64,000 nucleotides of DNA from an uncultured Candidatus Binatia bacterium (GTDB taxonomy: Bacteria; Desulfobacterota; Binatia; UBA9968; JAJDTQ01), in NCBI GenBank assembly GCA_958295985.1, contig OY282432.1:2575001-2639000 (forward strand), in the 5' to 3' direction. The position numbers were made by a program, and so were the translations under genes. Below the pieces are notes generated by a model, which was not told the origin of the DNA, did not search any database, and worked only from the letters and a program-made list of their open reading frames with translations. This document shows positions 7,292-16,232 of this stretch, piece by piece; position 1 is the first letter of the stretch; each line of letters starts with the position of its first letter.

Positions 7292-8143
7292 ATGTCACGG
7301 ATCGCGGTATTTGTCGATGCCGGATACCTGTTCGCCCAAGGGTCCACGGCTCTGACTGGATCAAAGAAGAAGCGAACTGATATAGGACTCGACAAAGAGG
7401 TATTGTTGGCCGAACTCCTGGAGTTGGCGGAGGAGAAATCGAACAGGGCGTCACTGCTGCGCATTTATTGGTACGACGGGGCGCTTGGGTACGGAGGCCC
7501 GACCCCGGAGCAGGAGGGTATCGCCAGTTCCGCCAATGTGAAGCTGAGGTTGGGCTTTATCAACAAGCAGGGCCAACAAAAAGGGGTCGATTCACTAATT
7601 GTGACGGATTTGATCAACTTGGCCCGTAATGGCGCCATTTCAGACGCGTTGTTGATGTCGGGAGACGAAGATGTACGCATTGGGGTGGAAATAGCCCAAG
7701 GATTTGGCGTTAGAATCCACCTTCTGGGGATCGTTCCGAGCCGGGGCTCACAGTCGAAGCAATTGCTGTTCGAGGCCGATACAACTGCTGAGTGGAGCAA
7801 AGAGATCGTATCGAAATTTCTTACGGTCACTCCAGGTTTCCAGCCAGACAGGGACGATGTCGGTGAATCTCAGGACCAGCCCACCGGCGATACTGAAAGC
7901 GACGTTCTGTCTGCATTGGCCGACATGGTTGACCGATTTGTCGATGAACTCCACGATGATCAGGTCGTCAAATTAGGGGAACACTGGACTCGAACGCGTG
8001 AAGTTCCACCAGAGTATGATCGCAAGCTGCTGGCGACAGGTGGGACCCTCATCGGGCGCAACCTGAATGATGAGGAAAAGCGTTTCTACCGACAATTGTT
8101 CCGAGACAAAACGGGCTCTCCCCGCCGTGACTCTTTCTCGTGA
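7292..8143 (+). CDS. NYN-domain (PIN-like) ribonuclease-type protein
   Basis: This 283-residue protein starts with FVDAGYLF (first acidic residue D9), has GVDSLIVTDL in the middle and the typical SGDEDV motif followed by a GFGVRIHLLG strand, all hallmarks of NYN domains in the PIN-like nuclease superfamily, which use clustered aspartates and Mg to cut RNA. The C-terminal third (from about residue 180) has no recognised domain. The gene is visibly AT-richer than its neighbours and has its own promoter and attenuator-like leader, which suggests horizontal acquisition. Function in phage defence, RNA turnover or a toxin system is possible but not shown. Nothing next to it looks like a partner. 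Confidence 0.85.
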   Translation: MSRIAVFVDAGYLFAQGSTALTGSKKKRTDIGLDKEVLLAELLELAEEKSNRASLLRIYWYDGALGYGGPTPEQEGIASSANVKLRLGFINKQGQQKGVDSLIVTDLINLARNGAISDALLMSGDEDVRIGVEIAQGFGVRIHLLGIVPSRGSQSKQLLFEADTTAEWSKEIVSKFLTVTPGFQPDRDDVGESQDQPTGDTESDVLSALADMVDRFVDELHDDQVVKLGEHWTRTREVPPEYDRKLLATGGTLIGRNLNDEEKRFYRQLFRDKTGSPRRDSFS

Positions 8144-8260
8144 ACCCGGATAGTGGCCATACGGTTTGTCACGGTATTTTCACAGCAAAATAGCTATCGA
8201 GATGGCCTGGGAGGGGAGCTTTGTCCCAACGTCTTGATCGGACGGAGTGCCGTACCTCGG

Positions 8261-8986
8261 TCAGGCGGCCAGGCTGCCCATGAGCCTGCCGTAGCCGTTC
8301 ACCCTCTCCTTGATGCGGATCAGGTGCAGCGCATACCAGATGTAGGCCTGGCAACTGGTCACCACGGGCTTGCCGATTTCGTGCTCCAGTAGCTCCACGT
8401 CCTCGATGGTGGGCCAACGGGGGCAGGGGATAAAGACGCCGTCCGCTTCGGGCGCCTTTTCGTAGAGGCGCTTGGCGATCTTGTAGGAGGCGTGCACCGG
8501 CAGATCCGAGATGGCGGAGTTCTTGCGCACGCCGTATCCCTCGATCTGCAGCACCTCGAACCCGGAAGCCTCGAGAAACGCCTTCATGCGGGCGTTTAGC
8601 TCGTCCTCGTGGGGAGTGGCCACCACCAGGCTGTGAAGGCCCATGGCCTTGAGGGCCGCTACCTCGCCGGTAATGCCGGCGGTGATGGGCACTCCCGTCT
8701 TCTCGGTGAGCCGCCGTCCCATCTCGATGTCGCTGCCGTGGCCCAGCTTGGTGAAGAGCGGGGAGCCCCCGAGGATGATCACGTCGCAACCGTTGTCCGC
8801 AAGGTCCAACGCGGCCTCCTCGATGCGCCCGAGCTGTCGCTCGAAGTCGGTGTCCACCAGTTGCCGGATGGTGCCGGTGCTGTTGAGCAACTGGAACCCT
8901 TCGGGCAGCATGCGATAGAATTCGTAAACGAGGGTGTCCCCGCGGGACGGAGCCACATGGCCTACACGTGCTCGCCAACCGTACAT
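8261..8986 (-). CDS. Maleate isomerase/arylmalonate decarboxylase-like (Asp/Glu racemase superfamily)
   Basis: The 241-residue protein begins GWRARVGHVAPS, characteristic of the maleate cis-trans isomerase and arylmalonate decarboxylase branch of the Asp/Glu racemase superfamily. The C-terminal catalytic cysteine is present (VVTSCQAYIW, about residue 217). The first-half cysteine position reads GGSPLF with no cysteine, as in the decarboxylase-type enzymes that use only one. The start is supported by ggaggatcact before the ATG. It is followed on the same strand by a HAD-type phosphatase gene 13 bp? away in the opposite sense of transcription order, so the two may share a transcript. Substrate is unknown. 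Confidence 0.82.
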   Translation of the reverse strand: MYGWRARVGHVAPSRGDTLVYEFYRMLPEGFQLLNSTGTIRQLVDTDFERQLGRIEEAALDLADNGCDVIILGGSPLFTKLGHGSDIEMGRRLTEKTGVPITAGITGEVAALKAMGLHSLVVATPHEDELNARMKAFLEASGFEVLQIEGYGVRKNSAISDLPVHASYKIAKRLYEKAPEADGVFIPCPRWPTIEDVELLEHEIGKPVVTSCQAYIWYALHLIRIKERVNGYGRLMGSLAA

Positions 8987-8998
8987 AGTGATCCTCCG

Positions 8999-9595
8999 TT
9001 AACTGACGGCCGCCGGTGGCCGGCAGCTCTTGAACTGGGCGAACACCTCGTTGAAATGCGTGATGCGCGTTACGCCAGGGTGAGAGAACGACCGGTTGTA
9101 GGGGTGGTGCGGCATCAGCACCCGGGCGCCGGTCTTTTCGGCAACCTCCCGGCAGTTCTCGTAGTTGTCATCGACGAAGAGCACCACTCCGAGCCGCTCC
9201 ACCACCGCGGATTTCTCTTTCTCGACCAGGTGCACGTCGGGACTCGTGATGCCGTGCCGCCGAAACCACTCGGTGGTAACCGCGTGAATGTCCCAGCTTT
9301 CATGGCCCGTCCGATGCGTGATAAACGAGAGCTGCCCGCGCCGGTTCAAACGCTCCAGGCGCTGCCACTGTTCCGGGCTCAACAGCGAATCCAGGCCAGC
9401 CCAGAACCGGGGGTCTCGCCGCACGGCCTCGGCGCAGTCCTCCACCGTTTCCTCGGTCAATGCGGGATGCGCCGAAAAGTCCACGCTCGTCAGCGAGTCG
9501 GCCGGGATCGGCCCCTTGCCGATGCGCGTTTCCAGACGAAGGAGGAAAGGAGAGAGGAAGTCGGCCACCACGCCGTCGATGTCCAGCCCCACCAT
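8999..9595 (-). CDS. HAD-superfamily 5'(3')-nucleotidase-like hydrolase
   Basis: The protein has 198 residues from the ATG at 9593-9595. An upstream in-frame extension to 9715 is arginine-rich and unlike the family. Motif I is GLDIDGVVADF with the nucleophile Asp and acid/base Asp. Motif II is FITHRTG, and motif III/IV is a lysine-containing segment followed by FVDDNYENC. This is the layout of deoxyribonucleotidase-type HAD phosphatases. It lies just upstream of the maleate-isomerase-like gene on the same strand with a 12-bp gap, so the two are probably cotranscribed. Substrate is not assignable. The 276 bp beyond it (9596-9871), up to the divergent luciferase-like gene, shows no gene. Confidence 0.8.
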   Translation of the reverse strand: MVGLDIDGVVADFLSPFLLRLETRIGKGPIPADSLTSVDFSAHPALTEETVEDCAEAVRRDPRFWAGLDSLLSPEQWQRLERLNRRGQLSFITHRTGHESWDIHAVTTEWFRRHGITSPDVHLVEKEKSAVVERLGVVLFVDDNYENCREVAEKTGARVLMPHHPYNRSFSHPGVTRITHFNEVFAQFKSCRPPAAVS

Positions 9596-9871
9596 CGTGA
9601 CACAAAGCTTACGCAATCGAGGGGTGCGCCGCAATCGCCGCCGCCCGGCCGCGGCCGGGCGAATCCTTGACGAACCGCAACCGGTCGGATACAAAAGCCT
9701 TTTCTTCAGGCACACCGTAACGCCTGCCCGCTTTCCTCTGAATCAACCGGAGCACGAAGCGCAGGACCATCGGGTCGTCGGTGGCGGCGTATCGCCTTTG
9801 CCGCGAACGGGCGCGCTCACCGGGGGCATGAATGATGGTGAGAGGTTGCCGTTAACCAGTCAGGAGAGGTC

Positions 9872-10876
9872 ATGGCCAGAGTCGGTTTCGCACTTGGGTA
9901 CGGAAAGTTCACCAACGTCCGGGAAATCGCCGATCTCATGCGGCGCGCGGAGGAAAAGGGCTTCGAGATGGGCTTCTTCTCCGAGACCATCGAGCTCATG
10001 CGCGACTCCGTGTCGGCCCTGTCGGCCATGGGCCTGGCCACCTCCAAGGTCACGCTGGGGGCCACTCAGATCGTTCGCCTGCGCACGCCCATCTGCATGG
10101 CGCAATCGTTGATGACGCTCGACGAGCTCACCGGCGGGCGCATCACCCTTGCCCCCGGCTCCTGCACCCGCAGCCACGCCCGGGTCCACGCCCTCGAGCA
10201 CCAGGACCCGGTCCAGGTGCTCAAGGAATACATCGAGTCCATGCGGTTGCTCTTTACCGGCGAGAAGGTGAGCTACCAGGGACAGTTCGTCAAGTTCGAC
10301 AACGTCGGCGTCGGCTGGAAGCCTTTGCGCACCAACATCCCGCTTTACATCCCGGCCACCGCGAGGCCCGGCCTGAAGCTCGCCGGCCAGATCGGCGACG
10401 GCGTGGTGCTCAACGCGGTCTGCTCGCCCGAGTACACCGCCAACGCCATCAAGATCATCAAGCAGGGGGCCGAGGAAGCGGGGCGGGACTTCTCGAAGTT
10501 CGAGGTCGCCCAGTTGATCAACTGCTCCATCGCCGACGACCACAAAACGGCCCTGGACGCCATCCGCTGGGAGGTGGCCACCAAGCTCGATCCCATCCAA
10601 CTGCCGTTCATCGCCCGTCCCAAGATGCGCGTGGGCGAGCCCTACATCCACGAGGAAGACATCCCCAAGTTCGAGGAGGCCCATGCCCGGGGCGGCATGG
10701 AAGAGCTGATCAAGGCCATCCCCGACTCCTACGTGGAAGGCATGACGGCCAGCGGCACTCCCGACGAGGTCCAGGCGCGGGTGCAGCAATACCGCGACGC
10801 GGGTGTCAAGATCCCGCTGCTGCGACCCGCCGCGGCGGACCAGACCGATGCCCTGATGGATCTGTTCGCCCAATAA
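9872..10876 (+). CDS. LLM-class flavin-dependent oxidoreductase
   Basis: The 334-residue luciferase-like monooxygenase fold protein is typical of F420- or FMN-dependent enzymes. It shows a FALGYG start strand, a GFFSE segment, the LGATQIVRLRTP strand, the LTGGRI-LAPGS flavin-phosphate region, and the GDGVVLNAVCSP region. The ATG has a caggagaggtc Shine-Dalgarno. It is followed after only 20 bp by the hydantoinase A/B pair, and the run continues to the dihydroxyphthalate-decarboxylase-like gene. This suggests one catabolic transcript for an N-containing or aromatic compound. The choice of F420 or FMN cannot be made from sequence by eye. Confidence 0.88.
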   Translation: MARVGFALGYGKFTNVREIADLMRRAEEKGFEMGFFSETIELMRDSVSALSAMGLATSKVTLGATQIVRLRTPICMAQSLMTLDELTGGRITLAPGSCTRSHARVHALEHQDPVQVLKEYIESMRLLFTGEKVSYQGQFVKFDNVGVGWKPLRTNIPLYIPATARPGLKLAGQIGDGVVLNAVCSPEYTANAIKIIKQGAEEAGRDFSKFEVAQLINCSIADDHKTALDAIRWEVATKLDPIQLPFIARPKMRVGEPYIHEEDIPKFEEAHARGGMEELIKAIPDSYVEGMTASGTPDEVQARVQQYRDAGVKIPLLRPAAADQTDALMDLFAQ

Positions 10877-10896
10877 CTTCGGTTTGTCCGGCCTCC

Positions 10897-12972
10897 ATGT
10901 ATCGTGTCGGCGTTGACATCGGCGGGACCTTCACGGATCTGCTCCTCGTGGCGGATGACGGCGCGTCCTTCATCGGCAAGACCCTGACCACCCACGAAGA
11001 CCCCAGCGTGGCGGTGGAAACGGCCATGCGGGAGGGTCTGGATGCGGGTATCGTGGACCGCGCCCGGCAGGGCACGGTGGTGCACGGCACCACGCTGGTC
11101 ACCAACGCCCTGATCGAACGCAAGGGCGCGGTCACCGCGCTGCTCACCACCGAGGGGTTCCGGGATGCCCTGGAGATCGGCCGCGAGCACCGCTACGAGC
11201 TCTACGATCTCGACCTGGAGTTTCCCAAGCCCCTGGTGCCGCGCTACCTTCGCTTCGACGTTCCCGAACGGGTGAGCGCGGATGGGACCGTGCTCAAGCC
11301 GCTGGACGAAGACTTTGTGCGGAGCCTGGTGGCGGAACTCCGGGACAAGGGAATCCGGGCGGTGGCGGTGTGCTACCTCAACAGTTTTCGCAACGCCGCC
11401 CACGAGCGCCGGACGCGGGAGCTCATCGCGGAAGTGGCGCCGGATATCCGCGTGTCGGTGAGCACTGACGTGGTGCCCGAGATCCGCGAGTTCCAGCGCA
11501 CCAGCACCACCGTCGCCAACGTCTACGTCCAGGAGCGCGTGGCCGCCTACCTCCGGGAGCTGCAGCAGCGCCTGGACGGCCTTCGGTTCACCGGCAGTTT
11601 CTTCGTGATGCTTTCCAGCGGTGGTATCGGCACGCCGGAGACGGCCGCGCGGTTTCCGGTGCGCATGCTCGAATCGGGGCCGGCGGCGGGGGCGCTGGCG
11701 GCGGCCGCGCTGGGACAGCGGGCGGGCTATCCCGATCTCCTCTCCTTCGACATGGGCGGCACCACCGCCAAGCTGTGCGCCGTGGAGAACGGCCATCCGC
11801 TCAAGGCGCGGGAGTTCGAGGTGGACCGGATCTACCGCTTCCGCAAGGGCAGCGGCCTCCCCATCAAGATCCCGGTCATCGACATGATCGAGATCGGCGC
11901 CGGCGGCGGCAGCATCGCCCGGGTGGACGCACTGGGCCTGCTCAAGGTCGGACCCGAGAGCGCCGGGGCCGAGCCCGGGCCGGCCTGCTACGGCCGCGGC
12001 GGCGCCCGTCCCACGGTGACGGACGCGAACCTGGTCCTCGGCTACTTCGATCCCGACTACTTTCTCGGCGGCGAGATGAAACTCGACGTGGAAGCGGCCC
12101 GGGCCGCCCTCGGCAGCGTCGCCGCGCAGCTCGACATGCGCGTGGAGGAGGTGGCCTGGGGCATCCACCAGATCGTCAACGAGAACATGGCCAACGCCGC
12201 CCGCGCCCATCTGGGGGAACGCGGCAAGGACCCGCGGGAGCTGCCCATGTACGCCTTCGGCGGTGCGGGTCCGGTGCACGGCTGCCACGTGGCGGAGTTG
12301 TTGCACCTGCCCACGATGATCTCTCCCATGGGGGCGGGCGTGGGCTCGACCTTCGGCCTTCTGGCGGCGCCCCTGGCCTTCGATTTCGTGCGTAGCGCCT
12401 ACAGCCGCCTCGACGAGCTGGACTGGTCCTTCGTCAACGGCCTGTTCGACGACATGTGCGCCGAGGGACGCGTCATCCTGGAGCAGTCGGGACTGGCCCC
12501 GGACGACATCGTCTACGAACGCACCGCGGACATGCGTTACACCGGCCAGGGCCACGAGGTGTCGGTGCCCGTCCCCGAGGGGGCGCTGGGCGCCGGTCAT
12601 CTCGGCGCCGTCACCGAGGCCTTCGAGCGCACCTACGAGCACATGTACGGCCGGACAGTACCGGACGTGGTGGTGGAGGTGATCAACTGGCGCGTGGTGG
12701 CGCGGGGGCCGGAGCAGCCGCTGAACTTCTCGACCCGGGGCCGGCAGGCGGCGCGGGCCAAGGCGCAGAAGGGCGTCCGCCCGGTGTTCTCGCCGGCCCG
12801 GGGCGATTTCGTCGAGACCCCGGTCTACGATCGCTACGCCTTGACGCCGGGCATGACCTTCTCGGGACCGGCCATCGTGGAAGAGCGGGAATCCACCTTG
12901 GTGGTGAGCGCCCGCGGGCGCGCCCGTGTTGACGACCATCTCAACGTGATCGTGGAGTTCGATTATGAATGA
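10897..12972 (+). CDS. hyuA: Hydantoinase/oxoprolinase A subunit (HyuA-like)
   Basis: At 691 residues it has the usual length for HyuA. The N-terminal ATP-binding motif VDIGGTFTDLLL starts at residue 6, the second nucleotide motif is SFDMGGTTAK (about 284-293), and GAGGGSIA plus the PGPACYGRGG segment typical of HyuA follow. Together with HyuB it forms ATP-dependent hydantoinase, 5-oxoprolinase or acetone/acetophenone carboxylase-like enzymes. The next gene overlaps it by 8 nt, which supports a complex. The exact substrate is unknown. Confidence 0.93.
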   Translation: MYRVGVDIGGTFTDLLLVADDGASFIGKTLTTHEDPSVAVETAMREGLDAGIVDRARQGTVVHGTTLVTNALIERKGAVTALLTTEGFRDALEIGREHRYELYDLDLEFPKPLVPRYLRFDVPERVSADGTVLKPLDEDFVRSLVAELRDKGIRAVAVCYLNSFRNAAHERRTRELIAEVAPDIRVSVSTDVVPEIREFQRTSTTVANVYVQERVAAYLRELQQRLDGLRFTGSFFVMLSSGGIGTPETAARFPVRMLESGPAAGALAAAALGQRAGYPDLLSFDMGGTTAKLCAVENGHPLKAREFEVDRIYRFRKGSGLPIKIPVIDMIEIGAGGGSIARVDALGLLKVGPESAGAEPGPACYGRGGARPTVTDANLVLGYFDPDYFLGGEMKLDVEAARAALGSVAAQLDMRVEEVAWGIHQIVNENMANAARAHLGERGKDPRELPMYAFGGAGPVHGCHVAELLHLPTMISPMGAGVGSTFGLLAAPLAFDFVRSAYSRLDELDWSFVNGLFDDMCAEGRVILEQSGLAPDDIVYERTADMRYTGQGHEVSVPVPEGALGAGHLGAVTEAFERTYEHMYGRTVPDVVVEVINWRVVARGPEQPLNFSTRGRQAARAKAQKGVRPVFSPARGDFVETPVYDRYALTPGMTFSGPAIVEERESTLVVSARGRARVDDHLNVIVEFDYE

Positions 12973-14689
12973 TGCCGCCATCGATCCCGTCACCCTCGAG
13001 GTCATCTGGAACCGGCTTCTGTCGGTGGCCAACGAGCAGCAGGACGCGCTCATGCGGACCGCCTTCAGCACCATCGTGCGGGAGAGCCAGGACCTGGCCT
13101 GCGGTCTCTTCGATACCCGGGGCCGGATGGTGGCCCAGTCGGTCAGCGGCACGCCGGGCCACATCAACGCCATGGCCACGTCCATGGGGCATTTCCTGCG
13201 GGAGTTCCCCGCGGATACACTGGCGCCCGGAGACGTGCTCATCACCAACGACCCGTGGCAGACCGCCGGACACGTCAACGACATCACCATCACCACGCCG
13301 ATCTTCCGGGCCGGCCGGCTGACGGCGTTCTTCGCCAACACCTGCCACGCCGCGGATATCGGCGGCCGCATCCTTTCCGCGGAGGCCCGGGAGGTCTACG
13401 AGGAGGGGCTTCGGATCCCCATCATGAAGCTGTTCCACGCGGGCGAGCCCGACCCCATCCTGTTGAAGCTGATCCGCGCCAACGTGCGGCTGCCTCACGA
13501 GGTGGTAAGCGACTTCTACGCCCAGTCCGCGTGCAACGACGCCGGCGGGCGGGCGCTCATCGAGACCATGGACGAGTTCGATCTGGACAGCTTCGATCCC
13601 GTGGCCGAGGAGATCATCAGCCGCTCGGAGAAGGCCGTGCGCGCGGCCATTGCCGAACTCGAGGACGGCAGGTGGGAAGGGGAGACCTGGAGCGACGGCT
13701 TCGAGGAGCCGATCCTCATCAAGACCCAACTGGAGGTGCGGGGGGACGAGATTTTCATCGACTTCGCGGGTTCCTCGCCCCAGAGCCACCGGGGCATCAA
13801 CGTGGTGATGAACTACACCCACGCCTATGCCAGCTTCGCGGCCAAGGCGGCCATCTACCCCGATGTGCCGCACAACGAGGGGAGCTTCCGGCCCGTGCAC
13901 GTCAGCGCCCCCGTGGGCAGCATCCTGAACGCCAACGATCCGGCGCCGGTGGCGGCGCGGCAGACCGTGGGCCACTTCGTGCCCACCGCGGTGTTCACGG
14001 CGCTCGCCAAGGCGCTTCCCGGCAAGCTCATGGCGCCCAGCGCGGACCCCATCTGGCTTAGCGTCTGGCGCGGCCAGGACCCGGCGTTCAATCTCACGGT
14101 GTTCCAGGTGGGCGGCACCGGCGCCCGGCCCACCAAGGACGGTCTCAGCGCCGTGGGTTTCCCCAGCGGCGTGGCCGGCGTGCCCGCGGAGGTCATCGAG
14201 AGCCTGTCGCCGCTGGTCATGCGCCGGCGCGAGCTCCGGGTGGATTCCGGCGGCGCCGGCACCTGGCGCGGCGGCCTCGGCCAGTTCACCGAATTCGCCA
14301 ACCGCGCCCGCGGCCAGTGGAGCGTCAACGGCATCCTCGACCGCACCCGATACGCGGCTCCGGGCATCATGGGCGGCGGCGCGGGCCTGCCCGGCGAGTT
14401 CATCCTCGACGGCGGCGAGCGCCCCAATCCCAAGGCCCAGACCCATCTCGGAGGAGACCGCAGCGTCCAGTTGAACCATCCCGGCGGCGGCGGCTACGGC
14501 GAGCCCTTCCAGCGGGACCCGGAGCGCGTCCGCGACGACGTCGTTTTCGGCTACGTCACCCCCGAGTCGGCCGCCAGCCACTACGGCGTGGTGGTGCGCT
14601 TCACCGGTAGCGACGACGAAAGAGTGCGGCTGCCCGAGCAGTGGGTGATCGACGAGGCCGCCACCCGAAAGCTGAGGGAACATCCATGA
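12965..14689 (+). CDS. hyuB: Hydantoinase/oxoprolinase B subunit (HyuB-like)
   Basis: The 574-residue protein matches the HyuB family from end to end. It has an N-terminal IDPVTLEVIWNRL, then RESQDLACGLFD, the GHINAMATSM and NDPWQTAGHVND segments that hold conserved His/Asp, and a C-terminal GGGGYGEPF. It overlaps hyuA by 8 nt and the following SDR gene by 4 nt (ATGA), so the three are translationally coupled. It is the partner of HyuA in an ATP-dependent cyclic amide hydrolase or carboxylase. Confidence 0.93.
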   Translation: MNDAAIDPVTLEVIWNRLLSVANEQQDALMRTAFSTIVRESQDLACGLFDTRGRMVAQSVSGTPGHINAMATSMGHFLREFPADTLAPGDVLITNDPWQTAGHVNDITITTPIFRAGRLTAFFANTCHAADIGGRILSAEAREVYEEGLRIPIMKLFHAGEPDPILLKLIRANVRLPHEVVSDFYAQSACNDAGGRALIETMDEFDLDSFDPVAEEIISRSEKAVRAAIAELEDGRWEGETWSDGFEEPILIKTQLEVRGDEIFIDFAGSSPQSHRGINVVMNYTHAYASFAAKAAIYPDVPHNEGSFRPVHVSAPVGSILNANDPAPVAARQTVGHFVPTAVFTALAKALPGKLMAPSADPIWLSVWRGQDPAFNLTVFQVGGTGARPTKDGLSAVGFPSGVAGVPAEVIESLSPLVMRRRELRVDSGGAGTWRGGLGQFTEFANRARGQWSVNGILDRTRYAAPGIMGGGAGLPGEFILDGGERPNPKAQTHLGGDRSVQLNHPGGGGYGEPFQRDPERVRDDVVFGYVTPESAASHYGVVVRFTGSDDERVRLPEQWVIDEAATRKLREHP

Positions 14690-15498
14690 TCCTTTCCAAC
14701 CGCATCGCGCTTGTGACCGGCGCCGCGACCGGTATCGGCCGGGCAACGGTCCTCGGGCTCGCCCGGGCCGGGGCGGCGGGCGTGGCCATCAACTACCGGT
14801 CGGCGCGTGAACAGGCGGAGAGCCTGGCGGCGGAGGTTCGGGAACTGGGCGCGGAGGCCCTTTGCGTGCACGGGGACGTCCGGGACGACGGCCACGTGCG
14901 CGATATGGTCCGTCAGACGGTCGAGCGGTTCGGCCGCCTGGATATCCTGGTGAACAACGCGGGCGTCACCCGCTGGGTCCCGATAACGGATCTGGAGGCG
15001 TTGACGGACGAGATCTGGGACATGACCCTGGACGTCAACGTGAAGGGCGCGTTCCGATGCGCCCGGGCGGCGGCGGCGCACCTGGCGGCCGCCGAGGGCA
15101 TGATCGTCAACGTGTCGTCCATTTCCGGCGTCATCGCGCCCTCCACCATGTCGTCCCTCGCCTACGGTACCGCCAAGGCCGGCCTCATCTACCTGACCCG
15201 GGGCCTGGCCGTGGCTCTGGGGCCCAAGATTCGGGTCAACGCCGTGGCGCCCGCGTTTACCGATACCCAGTGGATGCGCGACCACTACGGCGCGGACTAC
15301 GAGGACATCGTCAGCCGCGCCTCCGCCAACTACCCGCTCAAACGGGTGGCGAAGCCGGAGGATGTGGCCGGCGCCATCCTGGGTCTGATTACCGGCGGGG
15401 ACTTCGTGACCGGTCAGACCCTGCTGGTGGACGGCGGCCTGAGCCTGTATGGGCAGGTTTCAACCCGCCCGCGTGGCGGGGGCCGGACCGGATCTTAG
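14686..15498 (+). CDS. Short-chain dehydrogenase/reductase
   Basis: The 270-residue classical SDR starts at the ATGA overlap with hyuB. It has the NAD(P) motif GAATGIGRA, NNAG, the catalytic Ser in VSSISG, YxxxK (YGTAK) and the C-terminal LLVDGG. The natural family end is the LVDGGLSLYG stretch. The last 14 or so residues (from QVSTRPRGGG on) are encoded by a copy of the intergenic palindromic repeat at 15450-15471, so the repeat has added a tail or moved the stop. Its place in the hydantoinase run suggests an oxidation or reduction step on the released acid. Confidence 0.9.
   Translation: MILSNRIALVTGAATGIGRATVLGLARAGAAGVAINYRSAREQAESLAAEVRELGAEALCVHGDVRDDGHVRDMVRQTVERFGRLDILVNNAGVTRWVPITDLEALTDEIWDMTLDVNVKGAFRCARAAAAHLAAAEGMIVNVSSISGVIAPSTMSSLAYGTAKAGLIYLTRGLAVALGPKIRVNAVAPAFTDTQWMRDHYGADYEDIVSRASANYPLKRVAKPEDVAGAILGLITGGDFVTGQTLLVDGGLSLYGQVSTRPRGGGRTGS
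15450..15471. repeat. Palindromic repeat copy at the end of the SDR gene
   Basis: tgggcaggtttcaacccgcccg is an imperfect palindrome of the same type as the copies near 35671, 38426, 42973 and 48999 (core gggcgggttt / aaacccgccc). Unlike the others it lies inside a reading frame, at the 3' end of the SDR gene. Confidence 0.6.
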
Positions 15499-15511
15499 AG
15501 AAGGATCTTCC

Positions 15512-16216
15512 ATGACCAAGACGGAGTTGATGACCGCCATGCAGGCCCACCGCCTGGTGGCGGTCGTTCGTTCCAGGACCGCGGAAGAGGCGCTGGCCAC
15601 CGCCAGGGCCGCGGGCGAGGCCGGCGTCCGGTTCGTGGAGGTGACCTTTACCGTACCCGACGCCGCGGAGGTGATCCGCACGCTGGCCGGGGAGGGACAG
15701 GTGTGGGTGGGCGCCGGCACCGTGCTGTCGGAGGAGCAGGCGCGCACGGGCATCGAGGCGGGCGCGCGGTTCATCGTCTCGCCGAGCCTGGAGCTGGACC
15801 TGGTGCCGTTTTGCCGCGAAGCCGGTGTTGCCTCCATACCCGCGGGCGCGACCCCGACGGAGATCGTCCGGGCGCTGCGCAGCGGCGCCGACCTGGTGAA
15901 GATCTTTCCCGCGGATTGCGTGGGCGGGCCGCACTTCATCCGGCAGATGCTGGGTCCTTTCCCCGATGCACGGTTCATGGTCTCGGGAGGCGTCAACAAG
16001 GACAACGTGTCGGAGTACGCCGCCCTGGGAGTCACCGGCATCGTGCTGGGCAGCGCCTTTCTGGCGGACGTGCTGGCCCGGGAGGGCCACGACGGCCTCG
16101 TGGCCCGGGCGAAGGAGTTCGTGAGGCTGGTGGATCAGGCTTCGGCGATCCGGCCGGGGTCGTGGACGAAGGGAAGCGGAGCCATGGACCGCATGGAGGC
16201 GAGCCTCGAAAAATGA
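15512..16216 (+). CDS. KDPG/KHG-type aldolase (Eda family)
   Basis: The protein has 234 residues from the ATG at 15512 (agagaagg Shine-Dalgarno). It is a class I pyruvate aldolase: VAVVRSRT with the active-site Arg, VEVTFTVPDA with the conserved Glu, VGAGTVLSEEQA, PGATP-like AGATPTE, and the Schiff-base lysine in DLVKIFPAD (about residue 130). KDPG aldolase splits 2-keto-3-deoxy sugar acids to pyruvate and an aldehyde. Here it follows the hyuA-hyuB-SDR run, so the substrate may be another 2-keto-3-deoxy acid. The C-terminal 20 residues after LVDQAS are weakly conserved. Confidence 0.9.
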   Translation: MTKTELMTAMQAHRLVAVVRSRTAEEALATARAAGEAGVRFVEVTFTVPDAAEVIRTLAGEGQVWVGAGTVLSEEQARTGIEAGARFIVSPSLELDLVPFCREAGVASIPAGATPTEIVRALRSGADLVKIFPADCVGGPHFIRQMLGPFPDARFMVSGGVNKDNVSEYAALGVTGIVLGSAFLADVLAREGHDGLVARAKEFVRLVDQASAIRPGSWTKGSGAMDRMEASLEK

Positions 16217-16232
16217 TAGGGTCCGGGGAGTT

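Noticed and set aside
10729..13371. Long minus-strand open frame (880 residues) opposite hyuA
   Set aside because: It has no recognisable motifs and mirrors the well-supported hydantoinase A gene.
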